Of a DNA stretch of 64,000 bases, positions 9,870 through 18,820 are shown one piece after another. The DNA is from Olivibacter jilunii. Its GTDB lineage: Bacteria; Bacteroidota; Bacteroidia; Sphingobacteriales; Sphingobacteriaceae. Position 1 is the first letter of the stretch; the number at the start of each line of letters is the position of its first letter. Where the stretch lies: the NCBI RefSeq assembly GCF_900607235.1, contig NZ_LR027852.1:124001-188000 (forward strand), given 5' to 3'. A program made the position numbers and the translations under genes. The notes beneath the pieces are model-generated. The model saw nothing but the letters and a program-made list of their open reading frames with translations, did not search any database and had not been told where the DNA came from.

Positions 9870-10769
9870 TTATTTAAGTGTATCTGTAAGGAAACTAATA
9901 ATTTCAGTTGATTGGCTTGGTTCAAACCAATGTGTGTTACTATCTTTTTTGAACCAGGTGATCTGCCGTTTAGCAAATTGGCGTGTATGTTGTTTTATTT
10001 TATCGACAGCCGCCTCTAACGTATACTTACCATCTAAATAATCAAAGAGCTCTGCATAACCTACCGTAAGTAGTGGAGGCCGTTTTTTATACGGGATAAG
10101 CATTTTTACTTCTTCCAGTAAGCCTTGTTGCATCATCAGGTCTACGCGCTTATTAATACGATTGTATAGGACGCTCCTTTCCGTGTTGAGCCCAATCTTT
10201 AATATCTGAAAAGGTCTTGGATTAGATTTGTCTCTTCTAAAAAAAGAAAAAGGTTTACCGGTGCTTTCGTACACCTCTAGTGCACGTATAATACGCTGAG
10301 GATTATGTATATCAACCTCTTGATAATAATCCGGATCCTTACGTTTCAATTCTTCCTGTATGAATGTCAGACCCTTCTCTTTATATTGTTCGTTTAAACT
10401 TTCGCGAATCCCCGGTAGTGGGCGAGGAAGTTCATCTAGTCCCTCACATACGGCATTTATAAACAATCCACTTCCTCCCACCATCACCACTACATTTTTA
10501 TAGCTGAATAAGTCATCCAATTTGGCCAAGGCTTCTCGTTCAAAATCCCCTGCACTATAATCATCCAATATACTAAGCGAATCAATAAAAAAATGAGGAG
10601 CAGCCTGAAGTTCCATTTTACTCGGTTTTGCTGTCCCAATCGCCATTTCACGATAAAATTGTCTTGAGTCGGCAGAAATAATAGCGGTGTCGTATGCTTT
10701 TGCTACTTCAATAGCTAAAGCCGTTTTACCGATTGCCGTAGGACCTACTATGGTGATGAGTGTCTTTAT
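9870..10769 (-). CDS. miaA: tRNA dimethylallyltransferase (non-ATG start)
   Basis: Adds the isopentenyl group to A37 of tRNAs reading UNN codons. The first in-frame ATG (10646) would lose the P-loop and substrate site. Upstream, the same frame encodes KTLITIVGPTAIGKTALAIE and then ISADSRQFYREMAIGTAKPS, the normal MiaA N-terminus. No ATG, GTG or TTG precedes it; the only start candidates are ATA (10769) or ATC (10772), giving 299-300 residues, the usual length. Other landmarks are the VGGSGLF loop and the RRDKSNPRPF region. Confidence 0.85.
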   Translation of the reverse strand: MKTLITIVGPTAIGKTALAIEVAKAYDTAIISADSRQFYREMAIGTAKPSKMELQAAPHFFIDSLSILDDYSAGDFEREALAKLDDLFSYKNVVVMVGGSGLFINAVCEGLDELPRPLPGIRESLNEQYKEKGLTFIQEELKRKDPDYYQEVDIHNPQRIIRALEVYESTGKPFSFFRRDKSNPRPFQILKIGLNTERSVLYNRINKRVDLMMQQGLLEEVKMLIPYKKRPPLLTVGYAELFDYLDGKYTLEAAVDKIKQHTRQFAKRQITWFKKDSNTHWFEPSQSTEIISFLTDTLK

Positions 10770-10773
10770 GATC

Positions 10774-10840
10774 GTTAAGTCGTTAAATTGTAGAGTAGTT
10801 GAGTGGTTAAATTGTCGAGTTAAGCTTTTATAAAAGCCTT
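10774..10840. repeat. GTTAAATTGTCGAGTTAA word repeat
   Basis: Degenerate direct repeats of GTTAAATTGTAGAGTAGTTGAG and GTTAAATTGTCGAGTTAAG lie immediately upstream of miaA. They belong to the same class of intergenic word arrays as those at 8.4 and 13.2 kb and may contain the miaA leader. Confidence 0.45.
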
Positions 10841-10888
10841 ACTATGGCGGTTACTATTCAACATCTATACTACTTGACTATTTACTAA

Positions 10889-11509
10889 TTAGTAGTCGTC
10901 CTCATAATTCTCGTTGTCCGAAAATTCGCCGGAAAAATCATCTTTTTCTTCGGAGCCGTCTTGGGTTTCTTCGTCGTCCATCAGATCTAGATCCATATCC
11001 TCGGCTTCATCAATTCCGTATTCGGTTTCGTTGAGGAAGTCGTAATCTTCTTTGTCCTCTTTTTTCAAAGCCGAAGCTTCAGTAGGAATAACAGCGGCAC
11101 CAAATGGTTTCGGAGCTAGGCCAACAGTTTTTACCGTGAGTGGATACGTTTTTCCGTTCTCTTCCTTTAATATTTTAATCAATTGAACGTGGAAATCAAA
11201 GGGCCTGTCAAAGTTGTAAGTATAGTAAAACTTTTGATGCGGATCGTCAATAAATTTATTCAATTTGGAATTTTCCATTAGCGCTATTCCGCGCTCTTCC
11301 TTGCGTTTACTTGGCAAGTAGGCAATCTCTTCACCTTTCATCCACTGATCGTTACTAATGTAAAAAGAAGAGGAGACTTCCGGGTTATATCCCGTGGATT
11401 GATGAATTGCATGATGCAAATCTAATAAGGTATGCGTTGAGAGCACATCAATTTCGCGGATAATATCGTCGTAATCTTCAAAAGTAACTCGAAACCTATA
11501 AATAGCCAT
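10889..11509 (-). CDS. Plasmid pRiA4b Orf3-like protein with acidic tail
   Basis: A 206-residue protein. Residues 1-125 match the pRiA4b Orf3/IS1096 passenger family by pattern: AIYRFRVTFEDYD, LDLHHAIHQSTGY, SFYISNDQW and FYYTYNFDRPFDFHVQL. The C-terminal third is highly acidic (runs of D and E from about residue 150), probably disordered. No function is established; in Bacteroidota this gene is chromosomal and common, so it is not evidence of a plasmid. Confidence 0.75.
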   Translation of the reverse strand: MAIYRFRVTFEDYDDIIREIDVLSTHTLLDLHHAIHQSTGYNPEVSSSFYISNDQWMKGEEIAYLPSKRKEERGIALMENSKLNKFIDDPHQKFYYTYNFDRPFDFHVQLIKILKEENGKTYPLTVKTVGLAPKPFGAAVIPTEASALKKEDKEDYDFLNETEYGIDEAEDMDLDLMDDEETQDGSEEKDDFSGEFSDNENYEDDY

Positions 11510-11738
11510 GACAGAAAATCCTGTTTTTGTTTTAAAATGCTAATATCACTAAAAAAGTAAAAATTCAAAAGTAAAAAGTAAAAACCCCGAAGGGCTCATT
11601 GATGCCTTAAAAAAACAAACAAAACCTCAATAATTAAAAAACTTGCCTCTCGTAGGGAGAGTGAAAAAGTGAAAACCTTGCTGATGGCTCCAGGAGAAAA
11701 GGCCATTTTTTGGAGCACGAAGGAGTCGCAGTCCCATA
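11510..11738. other. Short intergenic region with UUCG-terminator repeat
   Basis: Contains AAAATTCAAAAGTAAAAAG words and a 26-nt segment (11578-11603) that is identical to one at 63245-63270. On the minus strand it reads AGCCC-TTCG-GGGTT followed by T bases, a small UUCG tetraloop hairpin with a T run, consistent with terminating the minus-strand cca transcript. Confidence 0.55.
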
Positions 11739-13148
11739 TTATGACGACTGTATGATAAGGCCGAGTTCCTTTCCTTTCTTTTCCATATAGGCAAGCGCCT
11801 CTTCCCGGTTATTTTTTATGTCGCCTTCCAAGATTGCTTCGCGAATTGCCTTTTTTATAATACCTACTTCCGGCCCCGGACGAAGGTTGAACGATCTCAT
11901 AATATCCTCGCCACTCACCGGTGGTTGCCAGTTTCGTATCTGATCACGTTCCTCCACATCTTTAATACGTTGTTTTACCAGCTCAAAATTGTCTCGATAC
12001 TTTTTGCGTTTGTATTCATTTTTGGTTGTTACATCCGCATGGCAGAGCTTCATTAAACTGTCAATGTCGTCCCCTGCTTCAAAAAGTAAACGTCTTACCG
12101 CAGAATCCGTTACGACATCTTTTGCCAGTACAATGGGACGAAGGTGGAGTAGCACTAATTTTTGCACAAACTTCATTCTGTCATTAAGAGGAAGCTTCAG
12201 ATCAGCAAATATTTTCGGAACCATTCGAGCCCCTCGATCTTCATGGCCATGGAATGTCCATCCCTGTTTTTTGTCGAAACGCTTAGTGGCGGGTTTTGCA
12301 ATATCATGCAGAATCGCGGCCCATCGCAACCATAAGTCGTCCGTCACTTCGGCGATGTTATCCAAGACCTCCAATGTATGATAAAAATTATCTTTATGTC
12401 CTTTGCCGTCAATAATTTCAACGCCATAAAGCTGGGTCATAAGGGGGAAAATGAGTTCCAGCAGACCGGTGTCGAAAAGATAATTAAAGCCAATACTCGG
12501 TTTTTTTGAGCAGATGATTTTATTGAGCTCATCGGTAATACGCTCCTTCGATATGATCTTGATACGCTCGCGCTGCGATTTAATCGCATTAAAGGTTGGA
12601 GAACTGATTTTAAATTGTAGCTGACTGGCAAAACGTATAGCCCGCATCATCCGTAGCGGATCGTCAGAAAAAGTAGCCTCCGGTTCCAAAGGTGTGCGAA
12701 TGGTTCTGATCTGAATATCCTTCACGCCGTTAAAAGGATCTAACAATTCGCCAAAATTTTGTTTGTTCAGGCTTAAGGCCATTGCATTAACCGTAAAGTC
12801 GCGCCTCTTTTGGTCGTCTTCCAAGGATCCATTTTCCACAATCGGTTTGCGTGAGTCTCTACGATAAGATTCTTTCCTTGCACCCACAAATTCAATATCG
12901 ATCTGATCATAGCGCAACATGGCTGTTCCAAAATTTTTAAAAACGGACACTTTGGTATTTAGGTGCTTGCCCACCTTTTCGGCAAATTCGATACCACTTC
13001 CAATAACCAGGATGTCAATGTCATTTTTGAAGGGTCTTTTCATCAATCGATCGCGCACGTATCCGCCAATTACATAAATTTCTGTATTGTATTGGTTGGC
13101 CAAATTGCTCAGCGTTTCAAAAACGGGAAGTTGCAAGTACTCTTTCAT
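11739..13148 (-). CDS. cca: CCA tRNA nucleotidyltransferase with HD domain
   Basis: Adds or repairs the 3' CCA of tRNA (class II polymerase-beta fold). The 469 residues show the nucleotidyltransferase motif GGYVRDRLM and the metal-binding DID in FKNDIDILVIG, the RRDFTVNAMAL motif, the DPLRMMRAIRFASQL motif, and an HD phosphohydrolase-type domain with HTLEVLDNIA and LHDIAKP. Poly(A) polymerase is the alternative for this family; without a biochemical test the CCA role is the default. Confidence 0.9.
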   Translation of the reverse strand: MKEYLQLPVFETLSNLANQYNTEIYVIGGYVRDRLMKRPFKNDIDILVIGSGIEFAEKVGKHLNTKVSVFKNFGTAMLRYDQIDIEFVGARKESYRRDSRKPIVENGSLEDDQKRRDFTVNAMALSLNKQNFGELLDPFNGVKDIQIRTIRTPLEPEATFSDDPLRMMRAIRFASQLQFKISSPTFNAIKSQRERIKIISKERITDELNKIICSKKPSIGFNYLFDTGLLELIFPLMTQLYGVEIIDGKGHKDNFYHTLEVLDNIAEVTDDLWLRWAAILHDIAKPATKRFDKKQGWTFHGHEDRGARMVPKIFADLKLPLNDRMKFVQKLVLLHLRPIVLAKDVVTDSAVRRLLFEAGDDIDSLMKLCHADVTTKNEYKRKKYRDNFELVKQRIKDVEERDQIRNWQPPVSGEDIMRSFNLRPGPEVGIIKKAIREAILEGDIKNNREEALAYMEKKGKELGLIIQSS

Positions 13149-13164
13149 CAGTGGGGCAAAAATA

Positions 13165-13245
13165 CGAAAAATTAGCTATTAGCCTTTAGGTTTAGTCATT
13201 AGGTATTAGCTTTTAGCCTGTCAGCTTACAGCTAAAAGCTAGTTG
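13165..13245. repeat. TTAGC/AGCTTA word repeat
   Basis: Between cca and the tsaC-like gene a string of TTAGCTATTAGCC, TTAGGTATTAGC and TCAGCTTACAGCTAAAAGC units occurs, the same word family as at 3.8, 32.4 and 57.5 kb. Self-complementary stretches could form hairpins. Confidence 0.5.
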
Positions 13246-13812
13246 CTAACGTCTTATAAAGCTAAATGCACCGCTAGCATCCAACTTCATAATCGTTGAC
13301 GCTTGCTTCGGGGTTAGGTCATCCTGTTCAAACTCAACAATATAATCGACGCCATTCTTTATTTCATCACTTATTTCTAGGAAATTTTTAGGGGATGGTT
13401 CGCCACTGATGTTCGCAGAGGTAGAAACAATGGGCTTCCGGAAACGTTGGATCAGTTGTTCGCAAAAGCGATGTTTCGCAATTCGGATTCCAATACTGCC
13501 ATCTTCAGCCACCAAGTTTGGGGCAAGATTTTTCGCGCCATCATAGATAATGGTTAAGGGTTTTTCAGTGTATTCAATTAATTGATAAGCCACGTCAGGG
13601 ATTTCCTGAACATAGCTGGCTAGTTTATGCTCATTATCAAGTAAAATGATCAAGCTTTTATCTTTCGAGCGTCCCTTTAGCTGATAAACCTTATCCACCG
13701 CCTCCGGGTTGGTGGCATCGCAGCCAATGCCCCAAATGGTATCGGTAGGGTAGAGGATAACGCCGCCGGATTTTAATACTTGAAGTGCTTGGTTAATATC
13801 ATTGTTCATCAT
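13246..13812 (-). CDS. tsaC: L-threonylcarbamoyladenylate synthase (YrdC/Sua5 family)
   Basis: Makes threonylcarbamoyl-AMP from threonine, bicarbonate and ATP for the t6A37 tRNA modification. The 188-residue YrdC domain has the start GGVILYPTDTIWGIGCDA, the basic KGRSKDKSLIIL segment and PIVSTSANISGEPSP. The C-terminal Sua5 domain is absent, so this is the short TsaC type. Its start overlaps the stop of the upstream glycosyltransferase by 4 bp (ATGA), implying translational coupling. Confidence 0.9.
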   Translation of the reverse strand: MMNNDINQALQVLKSGGVILYPTDTIWGIGCDATNPEAVDKVYQLKGRSKDKSLIILLDNEHKLASYVQEIPDVAYQLIEYTEKPLTIIYDGAKNLAPNLVAEDGSIGIRIAKHRFCEQLIQRFRKPIVSTSANISGEPSPKNFLEISDEIKNGVDYIVEFEQDDLTPKQASTIMKLDASGAFSFIRR

Positions 13813-14921
13813 ATACTCTTGTATAAATTGAATAAATCTTCCGCAAGGTTTTTTGGATTAAAACGTTGTACATACTCGTTGCCTTCCTTAATCATCGTCG
13901 ATCTTAACACGTTATTCGTATTAATATCATTTATGGCAGATCCCATTCCCTCTACATCATCCGGATCAACATATCGGCTATTTGGCCCCCCTGCTTCCTC
14001 TAGGCAAGAACCCCTAGCTGCTATAACAGGTATCCCACTATGTAGGGCTTCAATTATAGGTATCCCGAAACCTTCGAAACGCGACGGATAGATAAAAATA
14101 TGCGCCATTTGATAAATAGCCGGCAAATCGTCAAAGGGTACAGAATGCAATAAAAGAACCCGTTTTTGTAAGTTTCTCTTTGCAATTTCGTGTTGAATAA
14201 GCTGTAAATAAGCGGTCTCTTTGCCGATGACGACAAGATGAATATTGGTTGGAATACGGTCTAAAGCTCTGATCGTGAGTAATAGATTCTTTCGCGTTTC
14301 GATCGTGCCAACTTGTAATAAATAGGTTGTCGGTAGCTGATATTTCTTTTGCACGGCTCGCTTTTCCTCCTCATCCACTGTTTGGCTAAACTGCGGGTGA
14401 CAGCTCTGGTACACAACTTCTATTTTTTGCGCTGCAATACCTAGAAATTCCATCAAATCCCGTTTCGTTTGTTCACTAATCGCAACGATCTTGTCCGCCT
14501 TTCGGCATGCTTTTTTTATTTTATAGGTATAGATACTCCGATCGATGGGTTTGAAATAATGAGGGTAGCGGATAAAGATCAAATCGTGCACGGTTAAAAC
14601 CCATTTGGTTTTCCCTTTTTTAGAGCCAAAAGGTAATTCGTGGCTTAATCCATGATAAATGTCCAGATTATATTGATGTGCCAGCGAGTTTAGCGTAAAT
14701 GTACGCCATAGAGAAGAAAACTTTTTGGCAAGCCCTTTCGAAGGGAGCACTTCCTGAACATGTAAGCCTTCAGCTTTGTATAAAACCGAAGGCTTACTAT
14801 TAAATAAGAAATAGTGATTTTCAGAATAGAAACGGCACATGCCATCAATTAGAGATCGACTATAGTTGCCTAATCCCGTTTTATTATGAAAAGCCCGCTT
14901 CGCGTCATATCCTATTCTCAT
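13809..14921 (-). CDS. Glycosyltransferase family 4 (GT-B)
   Basis: A 370-residue retaining GT-B enzyme. The N-terminal domain contains NKTGLGNYSRSLIDGM (acceptor side), the linker has ISEQTKRDLMEF, and the C-terminal GDP/UDP-sugar domain has LLQVGTIETRKN and the E-x7-E region FEGFGIPIIEALHSGIPV. It is coupled to the downstream tsaC-like gene and is probably cytoplasmic or peripheral membrane. Sugar and acceptor are unknown. Confidence 0.88.
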   Translation of the reverse strand: MRIGYDAKRAFHNKTGLGNYSRSLIDGMCRFYSENHYFLFNSKPSVLYKAEGLHVQEVLPSKGLAKKFSSLWRTFTLNSLAHQYNLDIYHGLSHELPFGSKKGKTKWVLTVHDLIFIRYPHYFKPIDRSIYTYKIKKACRKADKIVAISEQTKRDLMEFLGIAAQKIEVVYQSCHPQFSQTVDEEEKRAVQKKYQLPTTYLLQVGTIETRKNLLLTIRALDRIPTNIHLVVIGKETAYLQLIQHEIAKRNLQKRVLLLHSVPFDDLPAIYQMAHIFIYPSRFEGFGIPIIEALHSGIPVIAARGSCLEEAGGPNSRYVDPDDVEGMGSAINDINTNNVLRSTMIKEGNEYVQRFNPKNLAEDLFNLYKSI

Positions 14922-14944
14922 TTTATCAACAGCAGATTCGTTAG

Positions 14945-15763
14945 CTATACTGCTACGTTATGATCTCTTAAGGCGTTATTTAAAGAGGTCTTCTTATCCG
15001 TTGACTCCTTGCGTTGTCCGATAATAAGCGCACATGGTACTTGATATTCGCCTGCAGGGAATTTCTTTGTATAAGATCCGGGAATTACCACTGAGCGTGC
15101 AGGTACCACGCCTTTATACTCTTTCGGAATTTCGCCGGTCACATCAATAATTTTCGTAGATGCGGTCAGCACGACGTTTGCACCCAATACGGCTTCCTCT
15201 TCCACACGTACACCTTCTACCACAATGGCTCGTGAGCCCAAGAAACAATTGTCTTCAATAATAACCGGTGCAGCTTGTACCGGCTCTAACACGCCGCCGA
15301 TACCGACGCCACCACTTAAGTGTACATTTTTCCCAATCTGTGCACAAGATCCTACAGTAGCCCAAGTATCCACCATGGTACCCTCATCTACGTAAGCACC
15401 AATGTTAACATAAGAAGGCATCATAATAACTCCTTTTGCTAAAAAGGCGCCATAACGGGCCAAACCGTGCGGTACTACCCGAACACCCGCTTCTTTATAG
15501 TTTGTTTTCAACTTCATTTTATCGTGGAAAACAAAAGGGCCCACGTGAATTTCGTTCATTTGACGGATGGGAAAGTATAAAATAACGGCCTTTTTAATCC
15601 AATCGTTAATATGCCATCTTCCCGCAACCTTTTCAGCAACACGCAAAGTTCCCTCATCCAAGTGAAGAATAGTGGTCTCAATCGCTTCTCTATATTCTTT
15701 AAATTCTATTAGGTGCCTTTCTTCCCAGGCTTCTTCAATTAGTTTTTTTAATTCTGCAGTCAT
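14945..15763 (-). CDS. dapD: 2,3,4,5-tetrahydropyridine-2,6-dicarboxylate N-succinyltransferase
   Basis: Fourth step of lysine/meso-diaminopimelate synthesis by the succinylase route, in the cytoplasm. The start is placed at ATG 15763 (MTAELKKLIEEAWEER), because a longer frame begins with TTG and adds seven unconserved residues. The protein (272 residues) has hexapeptide repeats of a left-handed beta helix (GAYVDEGTMVDTWATVGSCAQIGKNVHLSGGVGIGG) and the terminal VPARSVVIPGS turn. Confidence 0.95.
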   Translation of the reverse strand: MTAELKKLIEEAWEERHLIEFKEYREAIETTILHLDEGTLRVAEKVAGRWHINDWIKKAVILYFPIRQMNEIHVGPFVFHDKMKLKTNYKEAGVRVVPHGLARYGAFLAKGVIMMPSYVNIGAYVDEGTMVDTWATVGSCAQIGKNVHLSGGVGIGGVLEPVQAAPVIIEDNCFLGSRAIVVEGVRVEEEAVLGANVVLTASTKIIDVTGEIPKEYKGVVPARSVVIPGSYTKKFPAGEYQVPCALIIGQRKESTDKKTSLNNALRDHNVAV

Positions 15764-16223
15764 TTCAATAAAAAAGTTTAACAAAGAAAGTAAAATTTAT
15801 TGATATAGCGATAGGAAGCTTTAGGCGATTGGATGACTACTTACCTCAAGCACAAGCATAACATAAAACTTAAACCTTAAAACGTACAAATCATGCCTGG
15901 CTTTTCGCTTTTTAGGTGTTGTTATGTTGGTAAAATAGGTTTAAAGAAGGGCTTTTTGCAGATATCTTTACCTTATGGCACAGGTAAAAACCTTTCTTCA
16001 CGAATATTTTGAGAATTTCCCTGGCCACAGGGTCAACCGGAATAAAAATCATCTGTTAATTACTAAAAGATCGAAAGCAGGATGAGACAACAATACCTAC
16101 TTCAACTTTATTTGCCAATTTTAAATGCGTTTATCTGCAATTCTGACCGGATTTTTTAATTTTGAGTGTAGCTAATTAGGGAAGACTACAATACGATCAA
16201 TATAGATGTAACACCAGGCAATA
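15764..16223. other. Intergenic region upstream of the glycan locus
   Basis: About 460 bp between dapD and the divergent GT9 gene. It contains a stretch similar to the AACTTAAACC-TTAAAACGTACAA words seen near 3.88 kb (15857-15888), a 36-codon open frame (15975-16085) with no recognisable product, and a good -7 promoter element at 16157. Nothing else was recognised. Confidence 0.6.
16157..16164 (+). promoter_or_regulatory. Promoter -7 element of the glycan locus
   Basis: TAATTTTG fits TAnnTTTG and lies 60 nt before the GT9 start. The -33 part is not clear. Confidence 0.4.
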
Positions 16224-17261
16224 ATGAAAAAAACGAATGCTGTTAGAAGAGCTGTAATGAGAAATCTTACCAAAGATATTGGGAAATCCCATGCTGTAGT
16301 AGATAAAAAAAAGGATGTTGTCATAAAAAAGATATTAATTACGAGGCCTAATCACCGGTTAGGAAATCTTTTGATAATTACACCCCTCGTTCAGGAAGTT
16401 ATCAATGTTTTTCCGGATAGTAAAGTAGACCTTTTTGTGAAAGGCGGAGTGTCACCTTCAATTTTTAAGAACTATAAAAATATTGATAGAATAATTCAGC
16501 TTCCTAAAAAACCTTTCAGCGATTTATTCAAATACCTAAAAGGCTGGGCCCTTTTAAGAGCCAGAAAATACGATCTTGTGATCAACTCAACTGCGGGTTC
16601 TTCATCAGGTAGACTATCAACACTGTTTGCTCGTTCACGCTATAAGTTTTTTGGTGACTTTAGTGAAGAAATACAAGTTAGATACTCCGATTATAGACAC
16701 TTGGCTAAAAATTCAATTTATAACCTAAGAGACTATTTATCAAAGTTAGGCTATAACGAAAATTCCGCCACCATTCCGAATCTCGATCTCAAATTAGACC
16801 AAACTGAAATTGCTTTGGGGAAAGAAAAATTGGAGAATTTAACGCGCAACCACAGGGATACTATTTGTCTTTTTACCAACGCAACGGGTGAAAAATGTTA
16901 TCCTGAAGAGTGGTGGGCGAAATTTTATGAGATATTACAGCGAAATTTTCCGAATTATAATATTATTGAGTTGTTACCCGTTGAAAATATATCGAAGCTA
17001 AATTTTAAGATTCCTCATTTTTACAGTACGGATATTCGTGAAATGGGAGGCTTCATTGCAAATGTTGCACTCTTCATTGCAGCTGATAGCGGGGTAATGC
17101 ATTTAGCAAGTGCTTCAGGCATACCTACGATTGGCTTGTTTTCTGTAAGTGATGAAGACGTCTATGCGCCATATAACGGCAAGAGTTTTGCAGTTAATAC
17201 CAATCATATTGATAATGAAAAAATTATGCAGTTAATCTACAACGCTTTGAACAAAGATTAA
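16224..17261 (+). CDS. Glycosyltransferase family 9 (heptosyltransferase-like)
   Basis: A 345-residue protein with the GT9 layout: N-terminal KKILITRPNHRLGNLLIITPLVQEVINVFPDSKVDLFV and C-terminal FIADSGVMHLASASGIPTIGLF, the ADP-heptose-binding region of WaaC/WaaF. Such enzymes extend the lipopolysaccharide inner core at the cytoplasmic membrane face. It is followed after 17 bp by a WaaP-like kinase, which supports a core-oligosaccharide role. Residues 1-35 are basic and not part of the fold. Confidence 0.85.
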   Translation: MKKTNAVRRAVMRNLTKDIGKSHAVVDKKKDVVIKKILITRPNHRLGNLLIITPLVQEVINVFPDSKVDLFVKGGVSPSIFKNYKNIDRIIQLPKKPFSDLFKYLKGWALLRARKYDLVINSTAGSSSGRLSTLFARSRYKFFGDFSEEIQVRYSDYRHLAKNSIYNLRDYLSKLGYNENSATIPNLDLKLDQTEIALGKEKLENLTRNHRDTICLFTNATGEKCYPEEWWAKFYEILQRNFPNYNIIELLPVENISKLNFKIPHFYSTDIREMGGFIANVALFIAADSGVMHLASASGIPTIGLFSVSDEDVYAPYNGKSFAVNTNHIDNEKIMQLIYNALNKD

Positions 17262-17278
17262 ACGGTGAAATAAGTGAA

Positions 17279-18052
17279 ATGAAGGTGTTTTTTGCAGAAG
17301 ATTTTTCTCAGTATAACGAGGAAATTATCCTTACTTTAAAAAAATTTAAAACAAGCGGGACAATCATTGGTAACGGAAATAGAAACGTTGTTAAAATTTT
17401 TGAAATTAGCGGGTTACTATTCAACTTTAAATCCTTCAAACAGCATAACATTATCAACCGACATGTTTATAAATTTTACCGAAAGTCTAAGGCAAGAAGG
17501 TCTTTTGAATACGCACAGTTACTTTTAGATAAAAATTTTTGCACGCCTAAACCTGTAGCCTATATCGAAAATCATGATTTCATTGGTTTAACTTCAAGTT
17601 ATTACATAAGTGAACACCTCGAAAATACTTTTACTTTGGCGGACGTTCTTTTTAACAGAGATTTTCCCGGACGAACGGAGATTATTAAGGAATATACTGC
17701 ATTAATCTATGCTCTACATGAAAACGGTATTCAGTTTATTGATAATACGGCCGGGAATTTTCTGATCAGACAAGAAAATGGCACCTATCGTTTTTATATG
17801 GTTGATTTGAATAGAATAAACGTTTATGCTCGTATCAAGATACCTAAAAGACTTAAAAATTTCGGAAAACTCACCCTTGATCTCACCTTTGATAAAGAAA
17901 TTCTGAGGATTATCAGTGAGGAATATGCATCTTTGTCGGGACTGTCTTCGGAATACTGTTTCAGGGAAATAAGTAGAGCATTAAATAAAATGTTGATTAA
18001 ACGCAAAGTAAAGAAAGTCCTGAAATTGTACAAATATCTCATCAGGATTTAA
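17279..18052 (+). CDS. Lipopolysaccharide core kinase (WaaP/InaA-like)
   Basis: A 257-residue protein-kinase-like enzyme. Recognisable parts are VKIFEISGLLFNFKSFK (nucleotide-lysine region), the catalytic loop NGIQFIDNTAGNFLIR and the metal-binding DLNRI, which replaces DFG as in Kdo/heptose kinases. It would phosphorylate a core sugar of LPS. It forms a likely two-gene operon with the upstream GT9. Confidence 0.78.
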   Translation: MKVFFAEDFSQYNEEIILTLKKFKTSGTIIGNGNRNVVKIFEISGLLFNFKSFKQHNIINRHVYKFYRKSKARRSFEYAQLLLDKNFCTPKPVAYIENHDFIGLTSSYYISEHLENTFTLADVLFNRDFPGRTEIIKEYTALIYALHENGIQFIDNTAGNFLIRQENGTYRFYMVDLNRINVYARIKIPKRLKNFGKLTLDLTFDKEILRIISEEYASLSGLSSEYCFREISRALNKMLIKRKVKKVLKLYKYLIRI

Positions 18053-18155
18053 TGTTTAACGGCTATTCTGAATACCATGGTCACGTCAGGTTAATATAGC
18101 AGTCAGTTATTGAAATAAAAAAACCATTTCAGACATTAACCTAAAACTTTATTAA

Positions 18156-18743
18156 ATGAAATCAATGCTTGAAGATTTAAAACAGTTTGACACAGAATTA
18201 TTCCTAGCAATCAACGGAAAGCACAATGCTTTCTTTGATACGATAATGTATTGGGCAAGTGATAAATTGTTCTGGATTCCGTTTTACGCTGTGATAGTGT
18301 TTTTTTTAGTTAGAATTTATAAGAAATTCACCATTTATATTCTACTCGCAATTACGGTAACTATTACTTTGTGTGATCAGACTGCTTCCGGACTTTTGAA
18401 AAATCTGGTGAAACGTTTTCGACCTTCTCACGAACCAACTTTAGCCGGCCTGGTTCATTTAAGCGAAGCGGGTCCAGGTGGTAAATATGGTTTTGTATCA
18501 TCTCACAGTGCCAATGCATTTGGGCTTGTAACGTTTCTCTTCTTCTTACTGCCTGCAAAATATAATTGGTTGAAGATCATTTTATTGTTCTGGGCTTTGC
18601 TGGTTTCTTATAGCAGAATTTACAATGGCGTTCATTATCCGTTTGATATTCTTGGTGGTGCGTTAGTGGGTGTGCTCTCAGGTAGTCTTGTTTGGATTAT
18701 ATTTAGAGCTATTTTTAAAAAAAGCGATTTTAATAAGGATTAG
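18156..18743 (+). CDS. PAP2 family membrane phosphatase
   Basis: A 195-residue protein with five hydrophobic segments and the three acid-phosphatase motifs: KNLVKRFRPSHEP (KxxxxxxRP), SSHSANAFG (variant of PSGH) and SRIYNGVHYPFDILGG (SRxxxxxHxxxD). Probable substrates are undecaprenyl pyrophosphate or a phosphatidyl/lipid-A phosphate at the periplasmic face. Its position next to core-LPS genes fits either. The short N-terminal amphipathic stretch is typical. Confidence 0.88.
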   Translation: MKSMLEDLKQFDTELFLAINGKHNAFFDTIMYWASDKLFWIPFYAVIVFFLVRIYKKFTIYILLAITVTITLCDQTASGLLKNLVKRFRPSHEPTLAGLVHLSEAGPGGKYGFVSSHSANAFGLVTFLFFLLPAKYNWLKIILLFWALLVSYSRIYNGVHYPFDILGGALVGVLSGSLVWIIFRAIFKKSDFNKD

Positions 18744-18788
18744 GGGGGATTAGCGTATCAAATTTAAATGCCTTGCTTCTAAACAAGC

Positions 18789-18819
18789 TTTAACATATAG
18801 ATGCAGGGTGTTTATATTA
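18789..18819 (+). repeat. Flank repeat shared with 52110-52140
   Basis: A ~30-nt segment, TTTAACATATAGATG followed by CAGGGTGTTTATATTA, recurs with three differences at 52110-52140. Both copies lie immediately left of a structured element on the plus strand, although the elements have opposite orientation. Confidence 0.7.
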
Positions 18820-18820
18820 T

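Noticed and set aside
9870-10646. miaA beginning at ATG 10646
   Set aside because: This start would remove the ATP-binding P-loop GPTAIGKTA and the ISADSRQ segment, both intact in the same frame upstream.
10889-11509. Plasmid or insertion-sequence remnant because of the pRiA4b Orf3 name
   Set aside because: No transposase, inverted repeats or plasmid genes are nearby, and the gene sits among tRNA-processing genes on the same strand.
15764-15784. DapD beginning at TTG 15784
   Set aside because: The ATG at 15763 gives the conserved MTAELKKLIEEAW start; the added seven residues are not typical of the family.
15975-16085. 36-codon open frame upstream of the GT9 gene
   Set aside because: It has an ATG but no recognisable product or repeat of the frame elsewhere; too short to call from composition alone.
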